This document shows positions 1 through 12,900 of a DNA stretch of 64,000 bases, one piece after another. Below the pieces are notes generated by a model. That model ran no database searches, was not told the DNA's origin, and saw nothing but the letters and a program-made list of their open reading frames with translations. The stretch is from NCBI GenBank assembly GCA_032622095.1, contig CP136069.1, positions 68,721,319 through 68,785,318 of the forward strand. The letters are read 5' to 3'. This DNA comes from Siphonodentalium dalli. Taxonomy: Eukaryota; Mollusca; Scaphopoda; Gadilida; Siphonodentaliidae. The translations under genes were made by a program, and so were the position numbers. Numbering within the stretch: position 1 is the stretch's first letter; every line of letters starts with the position of its first letter.

Positions 1-2249
1 TATTGTATGTTACATAGCCAAGCTTCTGCATTTAGTGGACCTTCCAGTGGCTTGCACCCAATGGGTGTATTATCAGTAATAGGCCTATAGCTTCAAATGA
101 AACCTGAACAATCCAGAGCAAACTGATAACTGATTTATGCAACGAAACCCCTCTATATATGTCTGGGAAAGGTCTATTTGCACACGTATATCATGGGTCG
201 GGGACGTACAGAAGAGGTCATGGTGAATTCAGCATGTATTCACTCAGGTCGATCAAATGAACAACGCCATGGTTGTAGAACTTTAATAATTTATTGTTTC
301 AACCTATAAAGAAATGAAAACTAGTATTACAATGATGCAGAGTGAAGCAGAGTGAAGTGAAGACCACATGAATGCGACATAGTTAATACATTAGATACAA
401 TGAAAATGCGACATGATAGCTACCGAACATGACACAACAAAACTGAGAAATTGTACCAACATACTTATGATAAATATATACAGAAACCGCTGCAAGACAA
501 CATGGATATAACAAATAAGGCTAATATATATCTCACATGGAAATGGCCTCATTATAACAACACCTCACTTGCGAATGCATAAGGCAATTACATACATACA
601 CCACAAAAAGGCCAATATCTCACACATAAATGGCTACATTACTAACACATACAAAAGAGCACCTCACACACGAATTAACACGATATTTATAGACATACTA
701 CAGCATACACGTCGAATGCAAACACACACATTAACAACTATATGTCCGTACATGATAGAGCACAAAGTCAAGTAAGATAAAGAAGAAATGATAGGGGTAA
801 ATTAATATACATGTTATGAGTACAATCACTAACACAAATAGCGGGCATTTGACCGAGAGCGTTCATTGGTAATGTTCCGGAAGAATAGTAGCAGAATGTT
901 GGCGATGAGTTTATTTAAAGATCAAACATCCCTGGTGATGGAAGCATAGCGAGAATCCAAGTTTTCGATAGAAGATGAACTGTTGAAGTCTGGGATAGCG
1001 ATTGTGCGTAAATCGTTGCAGGTTTGAGATGATACAACTAATTGGTCTCAGTTAGTAGAGTATGCCACAGAACGGCACTTATTCACCGAGTCAAGTAGCT
1101 AAGACCAAAGTAAAGACACCAGGATTCATGTTCAACCACACGCAGCAATAAGACACTGATCACTATGATATGCGTGTGTCCACACCTCTCTTCCAGCTAT
1201 TTAGCACCTGTCCATGTTTCACACCTGGCAGGATTATCATGCAGGCACGACATTAGCAGTTTTCCAGAAATATCCACAAGCATATTGATGACCAGGAATC
1301 AATTTGGATCCGAATGACTGTAGAGTTCGAACAACCTTAACACATATTATCACAAAGTGATACACCTAGCAAGATTTCTAACTGCATCCACCCCTTGTTT
1401 GGGATGCGGGAATCGTTGTATCTCAAGCCATGGTAATTATACATTTAAAATCGATCAATGGGATCGTTGGGCATGTATTGGCGCATACACCAACATTGAT
1501 TGTGGTTTAAATTGTGTTGTTATTTATGTGGTATGAACACTACTATGAGTTAACTCGTAGCAGCAGTCCCCATGGAACTGTTTACTACGAGTTAACTCAT
1601 AGTGGCAGCCAACGTGTTAAGATGTTATTTGTTTCTGCTGTCGCTGTACCTTTTATCATAATTTATTTGACCGGTCCCTGCATGGTTTCAAACTCATCTC
1701 TCACAATTAGATTACAGGTTATAAAATTGCATGTTCTGCCATCTGCAAGACACTATCTTATTTGATATGGATTTTTCTATGAATTTTATCTAGTTGATTG
1801 TTTAAAGTGATATCAATAATTATTATATATGCAAGAGAATGCATTGGCACAGGGTTTTCGCAAATTTTCAGGAAGCTCCAGTCATGGAAGTGTTAAACAA
1901 CAAAATGGTATTGTTTGGTATGATAGGTCATAATTTATGTCCTGCCCTGACCACTGTCATCGCGTACAGAAATCTCATCTGTTTTATTAAGACTTTTCTA
2001 GGTTCCAATCTATTCTGCATTATTCTGAGAAACCAATTGATCCATATTCATTTGGAAATTGGCAAGATCAAATCAGAATGATTTGTAGCCACCGACAAAA
2101 CTCATAAATAAAAACAGTTAGATTTAATTACATATAATATACATGATGGCAGTGGTCAGACAGAGGGTTGAAGTGTTGACAATTTTTTTTTATGTTATAC
2201 CGTAAGTTCTAACTTTTTAATATTATTCTTACTGGATAGGATCATGGTA
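1..2249. other. Upstream intron or intergenic sequence, nothing recognised
   Basis: AT-rich sequence without a recognisable exon. It holds an imperfect inverted repeat at about 1545-1606 (TATGAGTTAACTCGTAG and its reverse complement) and, at 1828-1858, a half copy of the 'tatatgcaagagaatgcatt' palindrome seen complete at 2300-2368. Short ORFs here look random. Confidence 0.5.
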
Positions 2250-2253
2250 TTAA

Positions 2254-2484
2254 CCCTTTGAGTGCCAGGTCGATTTTTGTATCAACCCATATACCCTGTG
2301 CCAATGCATTCTCTTATATATGCGAGTCGACCATAGGTCGCCTCGCATATATAAGAGAATGCATTGGCCTAACATTTTTTTCTTCTTTTTTTTTCTTTCC
2401 AATTTTAATAATTTATTCTTATATTCTTTAAGACTTATTTTGTAGGTTTAGGGCCGATGAGATCGGCTCCTGGCACTCAAAGGG
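2254..2484. mobile_element. piggyBac-type miniature element with TTAA duplication
   Basis: 231 bp. Terminal inverted repeats are CCCTTTGAGTGCCAGG on both ends, flanked by TTAA at 2250-2253 and 2485-2488. The CCC...GGG ends with TTAA target duplication are the hallmark of the piggyBac superfamily. There is no coding capacity. A second palindromic element is nested inside (2300-2368). Confidence 0.8.
2300..2368. repeat. Perfect hairpin, 27-bp arms, nested in the piggyBac-type element
   Basis: GCCAATGCATTCTCTTATAT plus ATGCGAG is followed by a 15-nt loop and its exact reverse complement. Related half or spaced copies are at 1828-1858, 12207-12240 and 60030-60178, so this is a dispersed palindromic family rather than a local accident. 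Confidence 0.75.
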
Positions 2485-2488
2485 TTAA

Positions 2489-2994
2489 CAAAATAAACGT
2501 ACTGTTTCTGAATACCAAATTTACAGTATTCGTCGGATTGATGATTGACTGCACTCATCAGCAAAGCTTGTGTGATAAATCATCAATCCCACTCATGATG
2601 TAAATTTGTGAATTCCATATTTATCCTGCAAAGTCCTACAAGTTTTGTTCTCTGTTGTCTTAAATACCAAGAAAATAATATATGGCAACTTGAGTGCCTC
2701 AATTGCTGTTGCAAATTATTTAATGAGGAAATATGCAATGCACCACAAATGATCATAATCAGCATTATTTTAGAGTTAATGTTCCTTCTGAATATGAATA
2801 TGCCTTTCTTTTGCAGTAAGTATCTACCAACAATGACTTCAACACATGGAATTTCGTCACTGGAGGTTTATTGACAATTAACATAAGAACAAATTCCTTT
2901 TTACTTTTTTGATTTTCTTCTTGGTATTACCGGTAACGGTTTAAAAAAACTTGGTATGATTTTTCAACTTCCATAGCTTTAAGGAAGTCACTTC
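2489..2994. other. AT-rich spacer, nothing recognised
   Basis: No exon, RNA gene or clear repeat seen. Confidence 0.4.
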
Positions 2995-2998
2995 TTAA

Positions 2999-3802
2999 CC
3001 CTTTCTGTACTAAAGCGTCTCCACGACTCGTGAATAACATTTATCAAACTCATTTCTTAAAATCTTATATCCCAACATAACTTGGTGGAGATCATCTATA
3101 TATCGAGTTAATTAAACTGATTGTGCAAATGATGAGCCATTTATAATCAGATTCTCTATAATGCCCATTTTCTTTATTGTTTTACTTATTCTGTATTCCA
3201 TACGGACATATTATTCGTCAAATGAGACAGAGTGCGCAGGCATCAAAGACAACCTATACTCGCACATATTCCATGAACTGCTGGCGAATTATCAAATCGT
3301 TAATTATCCTGATTGTGTAAAGTAATGGAATAATCAAATACTGTGATGCCCATTATGGTTAACCCCCATTATGAATTCCGGAAGGTATATTCGTTTCACA
3401 TTGCGAACGATGGTGATAACATCAAACCATAGAGTGACGGGCCTCAAAGACAATCTATATGCACGCATATTTCTTGAATTACTGGTGAATTAGCAAATCC
3501 AGTGTAAATTATTGAATTTATTAAGTGGCAAAGTAAAGTTGACAAAATATATTGGATTTAATCCTTTCTATACTGAAGCATCATTGATGAGTAGTTGTCC
3601 CTTAGGAAATGTTCACATAATACGTTCAACAAACGACCATACTTATTATCTAAACATTTCCCTCAATTGATAGGGCTTCTTCTGCACTTTTATTGATCTG
3701 TCGTCTGCATTTATCACATGAACATCCCTCCAAATGAATAATAGACTGTTCCACTGTATACTTTTATAACTGAATGGGAGAATCTATTTAGTATAGAAAG
3801 GG
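2999..3802. mobile_element. Second piggyBac-like element
   Basis: Ends CCCTTTCTGTACTAAA and TTTAGTATAGAAAGGG are inverted repeats with one difference. They are flanked by TTAA (2995-2998) and TTGA (3803-3806, one change). An internal pair of about 190-bp diverged direct repeats lies between 3220 and 3560. A related end in the same orientation starts at 13359 after TTAA. Confidence 0.6.
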
Positions 3803-3903
3803 TTGAAGTTCAGCACTAATAGATTTTAATAGACTATTAATTATATCATCTTGAATAGCTTTATAGGATTGACCCCTGACCCTGAATATTTTGTTGTTAA
3901 CAG

Positions 3904-3999
3904 GTCGCCAGCCGAGTACAAAAGTATTTCATCAAATTAGCCAAAGCTGGTTTACCAGTTCCTGGAAGACTTCCTAACTTGGCAGCATATACCAAAAAG
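3904..3999 (+). CDS. ZZZ3: ZZZ3-like exon A: end of SANT/Myb domain
   Basis: A 96-nt exon of 32 codons, phase 0 at both ends, between TTAACAG and GTAAGT. It reads [20 protein letters not shown], then [12 protein letters not shown]. The SRVQKYF stretch is the end of the third helix of the Myb/SANT fold of ZZZ3, followed by its conserved KAG.PVPGR.PNL tail. No exon with the first two SANT helices was found between 1 and 3903, so the preceding exon probably lies outside the window. Confidence 0.9.
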
Positions 4000-6900
4000 G
4001 TAAGTAATAAGGCCAAACAAGAAATTTTATTTGGGGAAAAACATCCACTGCCCAAATAGAATAGATTTGAAAATGAAAGAAGACAGTATCTTGATTCTTG
4101 AAGTGTGTATTTTACACTGCAAGATTTACATAAAATAACTCTTGATTATTTTTGTATAAATTTTACACAATCATTTTACTTAGAAATCAACCTATTCCGT
4201 GATTCTTAAATGTGTTTTATGAAATGTTTGGAGAAAATGAAAAAAACTTTAGGGCAGGGGGTTTAAAACCCAAACCACAAAACCCAAACCACAAAAACCC
4301 AACAACAAATAATTTTGTTTTGGCCTAATCACGTTTTCCTTATTTCCTTTAGAAATTTTGTCGAAAGGTTTATTGGCATAATTTTAATTACAATCATTGG
4401 CAATAATGCTCGTTATAAAACGTTCTTGAACATTTGTGTTCTTAGTTATCTTATTTATGGGGTGATGCAATAATGTTACCATGTAATGTGCATATATCCA
4501 ACAAATTATATCTTAATACATGTCTTATCATTGGTACATTTTCAGAACACCTTGAGACATAGTCAACAGAAATATCACCGATACACGCAGCAATCGACAT
4601 TCTTACAATCCCACGAGCCTCCAGTCTACATGTCCGATGAGGAGGGGGATCAAGATAACTCCACAGAAACCAGCTCCACCTACAATCCGTACTCACAACT
4701 CAGTCGTGAAGGATCCATCCTGGTATGTGTTGATTGTCCCCCGACGTTTCCGTCGGAGGACTATAGAAATGACCCTCGTCCGTCCGTCCGTGCGTCCGTC
4801 CGTCCGTCTGTCCGTGCGTCCGTGCGTCCGAGATTGGGTACCTTCATGGTGTAATCAACTCCTCCTACAGTTTTAAATGTAGAGATTTGAAACTCTGGGA
4901 TATTGTTCCTAACATGTTGGTGATTTGCAACATCTATATAGCTAATCAAAAATATCATTTTTTCCATATTTTTGGGGGGGTTTTCGACTTAGAAAATTTG
5001 GAACATTTTTGCCTTTTGGATGAGATTGGGTACCTTCATGGTGTAATCAACTCCTCCTACAGTTTTAAATGTAGAGATTTGAAACTCTGGGATATTGTTC
5101 CTAACATGTTGGTGATTTGCAACATCTATATAGCTAATAAAAAATATTATATTTTCCATATTTTTGGGGGGTTTTCGACTTAGAAAATTTGGAACATTTT
5201 TGCCTTTTGGATGAGATTGGGTACCTTCATGGTGTAATCAACTCCTCCTACAGTTTTAAATGTAGAGATTTGAAACTCTGGGATATTGTTCCTAACATGT
5301 TGGTGATTTGCAACATCTATATAGCTAATACAAAAATATCATTTTTTTCGCGTTTGCATGCGTTTGTTCATCGGGTTGTTTTGTCCAAGAAATTTTGCGG
5401 TGGTTTGCAACATCTATATATTGTATAACATTGTTGCAAATAGTATCCTTCTAACAAATCCAATCATGAAGTTTACCACTCCAGTCGGGGGACATGTGGT
5501 CTGCGACCTTTTATTTCAATAGGCTCCACCTACAATCCCCAACCACAGCTCAGTCATGAAGGCCCTCTCCCCGTAATGAGTTAAGTAAGCAGTAAGTTCT
5601 ATTTTGATATGTCCATCCATAGACGTAACTTTGTCTGAGCTTTTTTTCCTACATTTTTTGGTCAATTATTTTTAAGCTTAGCACAGATATTTAGAAGCAT
5701 GGGAACCAGTACATCTGCGATTATGACTTTTTTGTCAAGTTATCCCCCTTTTTTGACTATCGCAACATGCAGAATTTTGTCCGAGTTTGTGTTCCTACAT
5801 TATCCAGGATTGGCACAGAGGCCGATTGGGCACATAAAACCACATCATACCACATTTTCTTCCCTTATTTTACCCGAAAAAAATTATTGGGGAACTGCTC
5901 AAATCAGTATGTCAGTCTATCCATCTACAGTAAAGCCCTAAGTAATCAACCCCTTAACCACATCAGAATTATGGGTAAATTTTCAGGATTTAGTCGGAAA
6001 TATGGCTTGTTGCCATTCATTGGAAAGCTCTCAGTGAGAGCTTTCCGATGAATGGCAACAAGCCATATTCCCGACTAAATCCTGAAAAGTTACCCATAAT
6101 TCTGCTGTGGTTAAGGGGTCGATTACTTAGGGCATTACTGTATATGTGCAGGAATGAGTCCTTTTGGGGGGGTGTTCATTTTAAAGGAACTTGCTGAGAA
6201 AACATGAATAAAAATAGAAAGTGATCATAATTGAGCCAAAAAAGCTCTTTGGTTGCATTTGAAAAGAAAATTAAATTGTTTGAAAATGTGTAAAAAACAT
6301 TGATATAGGTGTTGAACTTCAGAAAATTTCAAGAATTCTGTTTTATGTAAGATTGATTTATTGATTTATTTATTAAAAAATCTCCTCGCATGTCCTACAA
6401 TCCGCACTCACAATTCTACGGGATGATAGTAGTAGACTGCATGTTGTGACTAATATGCGAACAAATTTCTTTACCACAGGATGATGAAGAGGAGTATCCA
6501 CTAGAAGCCAGAAACACTCCAGAATACATTGAGTTGCTCAAACTGAAAAAACTGCGGAGAGAAAAACTCATCCAAGATGCCCAGTCTAAAGTCAAGCATA
6601 CAGGGTTCAAGGTCAGCTTTGCTTCCCCACCCTCCCTGTGGAATTCTTTTTCAAACCGGCCCTGGAATTTGTTTAAATTGAACCCCAAATTATATTAGTT
6701 GATCAAGATGAAACAAAGTATACAGTCACTTGTCATAAATCATCATGCTTGCTTGCATAACACAATATTTACACTGTGGAACATGAATGCAGGACGTTGG
6801 TTGTAGAGATGCGGACCAGTCTGGTCCAGGCGGTCCACACCGGTCCGGTCCAGCTCTGGGTGGTCTGCTTACACAATTGCCATGTTCTTGACTTATTGCA

Positions 6901-9900
6901 TATTGCAAGTGACACTGACTGATGTCAGACAAGATAGCGAATTATCATCAATACCATGTCAACTAACCCTCATCGATCTACATTTCAATCTACTGAACAT
7001 AGGTCGCGAATCGCGATGTACCAATACCGGTACACATACCTGCATGTCGGAAATTGACCAATCTATCTAGAATATCTCAGTTGGCAATGCTAAGAAAGAA
7101 ACATTATGAGCGCTGAAAGACTTGGAGCATTTGCTCTCAACCAAATAATAGCATGTGGGGCCCGGGGGATAGTGGAAACGTGAACTACAAATTCTACACT
7201 GAGTCGCAGTTACAAGTTTTAAGTTTCCCGCAAAACATATTACCTGTAAAGCAGCAATGTCTGACTTTACAAAAGGGCTATTTTGTAACCAATAATGTAT
7301 ATTGGAGACTACATTGTCACTTGCCCATATGCCCCAACCACAATAAAACTATAGCTATAGTCTCTAGTATGTAGTCAAATTCGTGAACCACTACAGTACC
7401 GGACTGCCATGGGTGGTCCGGTCCAAAGCTGTGCAAAGATGGTGGTCCACGGTGCGGCCCTGGACCGGTGACCCAGACCATTTTTTTTTTGCAGTCCGGT
7501 CCGCATCCCTAGTTGGTTAGTCGAAATTATGTCGCATGATGTCACACGCAGACCGTTACTTGCTTCCATATTGTGTAGACGCAACTTGCAATGAGCTACG
7601 AGTATCACATTGGAAATGGGCACTTAATGCTCTTTAATCTACCAGTTGACTCGATTGAGTGTAAATATAAGTTATATAAGTTCCACGCAATATGTCGGAC
7701 CAACTTTCATCCATGCTCTATGGCATGCAAGCAAATTAACATCCACTTCTTAAATGGAAAAAATTAATCCGTGTCCTTCGGCGATGATGCTGCCTTCACT
7801 TTGTTCATGCATGTAGAATAGTTAACTCGAGCCTTCGTATAATGCAGGAAGAAGTATCATGAATTATGTTTCATGTGGAACGTAAATAAATTAATTATGT
7901 ATTTTACAGTGTGATGGGTGTGGGATAGAGCCTATCATCAGGATGCGATATCACTGCCTCGACTGTCCTTCTGTTATTAACGGTCTGAGATGTATTAATA
8001 TCCATATTAATACAGTGTGATGGGTGTGGGACAGAGCCAATCGTAGGGATGCGATATCACTGCCTCTACTGTCCTGTTATTACCGGTCTGAGATGTACTA
8101 ATATCCGTATTATTACAGTGTGATGGGTGTGGGATAGAGCCAATCGTTGGGATGCGACATCACTGCCTCGACTGTTAGTAACGTCTGATAAGGTACCTGC
8201 ATTAAATTTGTATTATTACAGTGTGACTATTGTGGGATAGAGCTGATCGTCGGGATGCGATATAACTGCCTCGACTGTCCTGTTATTAACGGTCTGAGAT
8301 GTATTTATCTGTGTATTATCAGTGTGACGGATGTGGGATAGAGCAGATCATCAGGATGCGATATTACTGCATGGACTGTCCTTCTGTTATAAACGGTCTG
8401 AGATATATTAATATTTGTATTATTACAGTGTGACGGATGTGGGATAGAGCCGATCATCGGGGTGCGATATTATTGCATGGACTGTCCTTCTGTTATTATC
8501 GGTCTGAGATATATTAATATTTGTATTATTACAGTGTGACGGGTGTGGGATAGAGCCGAATATCGGGATGCGATATTATTGCATGGACTGTCCTTCTGTT
8601 ATTATCGGTCTGAGATATATTAATATTTGTATTATTACAGTGTGACGGATGTGGGATAGAGCCGATCATCGGGGTGCGATATTATTGCATGGACTGTCCT
8701 TCTGTTATTATCGGTCTGAGATATATTAATATTTGTATTATTACAGTGTGACGGATGTGGGATAGAGCCGATCATCGGGGTGCGATATTATTGCATGGAC
8801 TGTCCTTCTGTTATTATCGGTCTGAGATATATTAATATTTGTATTATTACAGTGTGACGGGTGTGGGATAGAGCCGATCATCGGGGTGCGATATTACTGC
8901 ATGGACTGTCCTTCTGTTATTATCGGTCTGAGATGTATTTATTTGTGTATTATTACAGTGTGACGGGTGTGGGATAGAGCCGATCATCGGGATGCGATAT
9001 TACTGCATGGACTGTCCTTCTGTTATTATCGGTCTGAGATATATTAATATTTGTATTATTACAGTGTGACGGATGTGGGATAGAGCCGATCATCGGGGTG
9101 CGATATTATTGCATGGACTGTCCTTCTGTTATTATCGGTCTGAGATATATTAATATTTGTATTATTACAGTGTGACGGATGTGGGATAGAGCCGATCATC
9201 GGGATGCGATATTACTGCATGGACTGTCCTTCTGTTATTATCGGTCTGAGATATATTAATATTTGTATTATTACAGTGTGACGGATGTGGGATAGAGCCG
9301 AATATCGGGATCCGATATTACTGCATGGACTGTCCTTCTGTTATAAACGGTCTGAGATATATTAATATTTGTATTATTACAGTGTGACGGATGTGGGATA
9401 GAGCTGATCGTCGGGATGCGATATTACTGCATGGACTGTCCTTCTGTTATAAACGGTCTGAGATATATTAATATTTGTATTATTACAGTGTGACGGGTGT
9501 GGGATAGAGCCGAATATCGGGATCCGATATTATTGCATGGACTGTCCTTCTGTTATTAACAGTCTGAGATGTATTTATCTGTGTATTATTAGTGTGACGG
9601 GTGTGGGATAGAGCCGATCATCGGGATGCGATATTACTGCATGGACTGTCCTTCTGTTATAAACGGTCTGAGATATATTAATATTTGTATTATTACAGTG
9701 TGACAGGTGTGGGATAGAGCCGATTGTCGGGATGCGATATCACTGCATGGACTGTCCTTCTGTTATTATCGGTCTGAGATATATTAATATTTGTATTATT
9801 ACAGTGTGACGGGTGTGGGATAGAGCCGATTGTCGGGATGCGATATCACTGCATGGACTGTCCTTCTGTTATTATCGGTCTGAGATATATTAATATTTGT

Positions 9901-12900
9901 ATTATTACAGTGTGACGGGTGTGGGATAGAGCCGATTGTCGGGATGCGATATCACTGCCTCGACTGTCCTTCTGATATGAGTACGGATCTCTGTGAACGA
10001 TGTCAAGACAGGTGAGTAGTCTACATTTCCTCAGTTTGTAACATGGTGTTTTTATTTTCTATTTTAAAGTTATGACCCTTTTTATGTTTACCCATACCAT
10101 AGTATGGTAAACATAGTGTCGTTGCCCGGATTGACCACTCGTCGTTCGTCCGTCTGTCTGTCTGTCTGTCTGTCTAGCCGTCTGTCTGTCTGTCTGTCTG
10201 TCCGTAGACACTTTACGAGTAATGTGATAACTCCAACCATTTTCTATCCAATCGATACCAAATTTTGTATATGGGTTTCTCAGCCCAAAATACAGATCGA
10301 GTTCGAATTTGGGTTTGATCCGAGATTATGGCCCTTTTTATACGCCCTTTTGAAAAAAAGGCCGTATTATAGTATTGGTCTGTCCGTCCGGGCGTCCGTC
10401 CGTTAACCTGTTGTCCGGATGATAACTTTAGTTAGAGTGAACCAAAATTAGTAAAATTTGGTATGTGGGTTTATTAGCCGAAAAGTAAGTTCAAGTTCGA
10501 ATTTGGGTTCCGCCCGCCAATTTTCACCAGAGTTATGCCCCTTATTTAACGTTTTTTGACTTTGAAAATCCTTGAAATTTGTTGTCCGGATGATAACTTT
10601 AGAATAGTGTATCGGAATGAATCCAAATTTGGTATATTACTTTCTCCCACCAAAACACAGGTCAAGTTCGAACTTGGGTTCTGTCCGACCATTTTTGGCA
10701 GAGTTATGCCCCTTTTTCGACTCAGAAAATTCAGTTTTTCTTATGTTTTTTGGTTTCCGGATGATAACTCGATTTCGGAATGTTTATACGCAAAACCCGT
10801 TTTTTTGTGGATTACATATATCAAAATACAGCTTAAGTCCGAATTTCGTTTTAATCCGATAATTTTTGCGAGAGTTATGGCCCCTTTTTTGACGTAATTT
10901 GACTTAGAAAATCCCTGAAATTTGTTGTCCGGATGATAACTTTAGTTAGAGTGAACCGATTTCAATCAACTTTGGTATGTGGGTTTATTAGGAGAAAAGA
11001 CAGCTCAAGTTCGAATTTGGGTTCCGTCCGCCAATTTTCACCGGAGTTATGCCCCTTATTTGACGTAATTTGACTTAGAAAATCCCTGAAATTTGTTGTC
11101 CGGATGATAACTTTACTAGAGCTTATCGGATTTAATGATAATTTGGTATATTACTTTCTCCCACCAAAACACAGGTCAAGTTCAAATTTGAGTTCTGTCC
11201 GCCAATTTTTACCAGAGTTATGCCCCTTTTTTACCAGTTTCCGCCGACCCAAGAGAGGGCGTATATTGCACGCCCAGCGTAGCTCTTGTTCAACTTAGAA
11301 TTCACGCATTCTGCCATAACTCAAACATTTTTTATCTGATTGGACCAAATTTGGTATGTGAGTTTCACAGCCCAAAATACAGATCGAGTTCGAATATGGG
11401 TTTGATCCGATTAATTTTAAAGGAGTTATGACCCTTTTTCGAAAAAAAATTTGAATTTTGTTTTTTATTTAAAAACAAATTTACTTTTAACTTTTATAAT
11501 AATTATAAAAAAAATGTCATTGACATTGTCATTTGTTTTCATTTAGATATTGATGATTATGATAAAAGTTGATAAAAAGATTTCCAATGTGTCCCTTTAA
11601 TTTTTTTAAATAATTAAAAAGTTTTTAAGTTAAATAAATTTGAAAAACTAACACCATTATAACTCTGCCAAGGGTACCCCGAATCACCACACAAAATTTG
11701 ATTAAATCGGTCCAAAATCTTGTGTTATGTACTGGTAAATCTGTTTGGAGCAACAATAAATCCAATTCACCAATTGCCTTTGAACTACTTAGCTATTGAT
11801 AAGGCTATATTATTTTCTGATGTCTTTTATGCCAATGTGCAAATAATCTGATAAAGAAGGCTATGGTATCTAATTTAAAATAAAGATTCAACAATAAACA
11901 TCACATCATATTAACAGTAGACATCTCTGCTGCAGAGTTATATCTTCAGATGGTCTGATATCATTATAATTGTTATTGGTTTAATAGAGAGGTCAGTGTT
12001 AAACATAAACAATTCCTGTTATATTTTGACAGCTCTGCTATATAATTGATATTAATGGGTCAGTGGTGAGGTTGCTTATCTGTATACTAGGACACATTAT
12101 TATTGTAAACTTAAATTGGACTCTCTTAACCCAAGTATTCCATGTCCAGGTCACACCTACACATTTAACCCATGGGCTTGCTGGCTGTGGCGGTTTAGCA
12201 TTACAGATCCTGTACCAGTGCATTCTCTTATATAAATGCCAGTGACCCATAAATTCCAATAATTTGTGTTATGTACATTTGTCTATAATAGTACATAACA
12301 GTATACTCTATAATTCAACACCAAAACTCTCATTTATCCGATATATAAATTGTTTATCGCCAAGGGATGGGTTAACATCGGCCTCTCGTTTAACTTTGAT
12401 TTTGCTGATTTAAGGTTTTTAAAATAAGGTCTATACTGTTTATTGTGCAAATGTACATTATCATGGCAACAGGTCCAGTCAACAGGTAAGCCTATATAAG
12501 CCCAGACCCACAAACAGAAAATAACACAACAAATGTTGAATGGATATCTAATTGGGGGCCTTGGTGGCTTTGTGGCTCAGTTGGTGGCTCTCCAGTGCTG
12601 GCAATATGGGTTTAATTCCCGGTGGATTCATCATTGACTTTGTATCCCATATCGCTATCTGGAGGAGTTGCCAGTTACCCACCGATTGTCAGTGGTTTCG
12701 CCGGGCACAATGGGTCATTCTTACAGCCAATGAAATCACTGCTAGATTTACCTTAGTGCACAGACGTCGTGATATAGCCCTGGCTGCTGAAAGCGACGTT
12801 AAACCCAATAAATAAATAAATATACATAGCTAATTGTCTATACATCATGTTTATCAAATAGGAATACAATGAAATGTGAAATGATAGGTTCTGATTTTGT

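Noticed and set aside
4486-4854. Intronless 122-codon ORF at exon B
   Set aside because: Only 4546-4722 is conserved. The rest is intron translated through the (GTCC)n repeat.
7910-9910. Array of ZZ half-exons as a multi-finger protein
   Set aside because: Units lack a donor and the last cysteines, 106 bp is not a multiple of three, and reading through meets TGA at the next unit.
12571-12640. tRNA gene
   Set aside because: Only the A and B boxes of a SINE head. It does not fold into a clean cloverleaf and is followed by a SINE body and (AATA)n tail.
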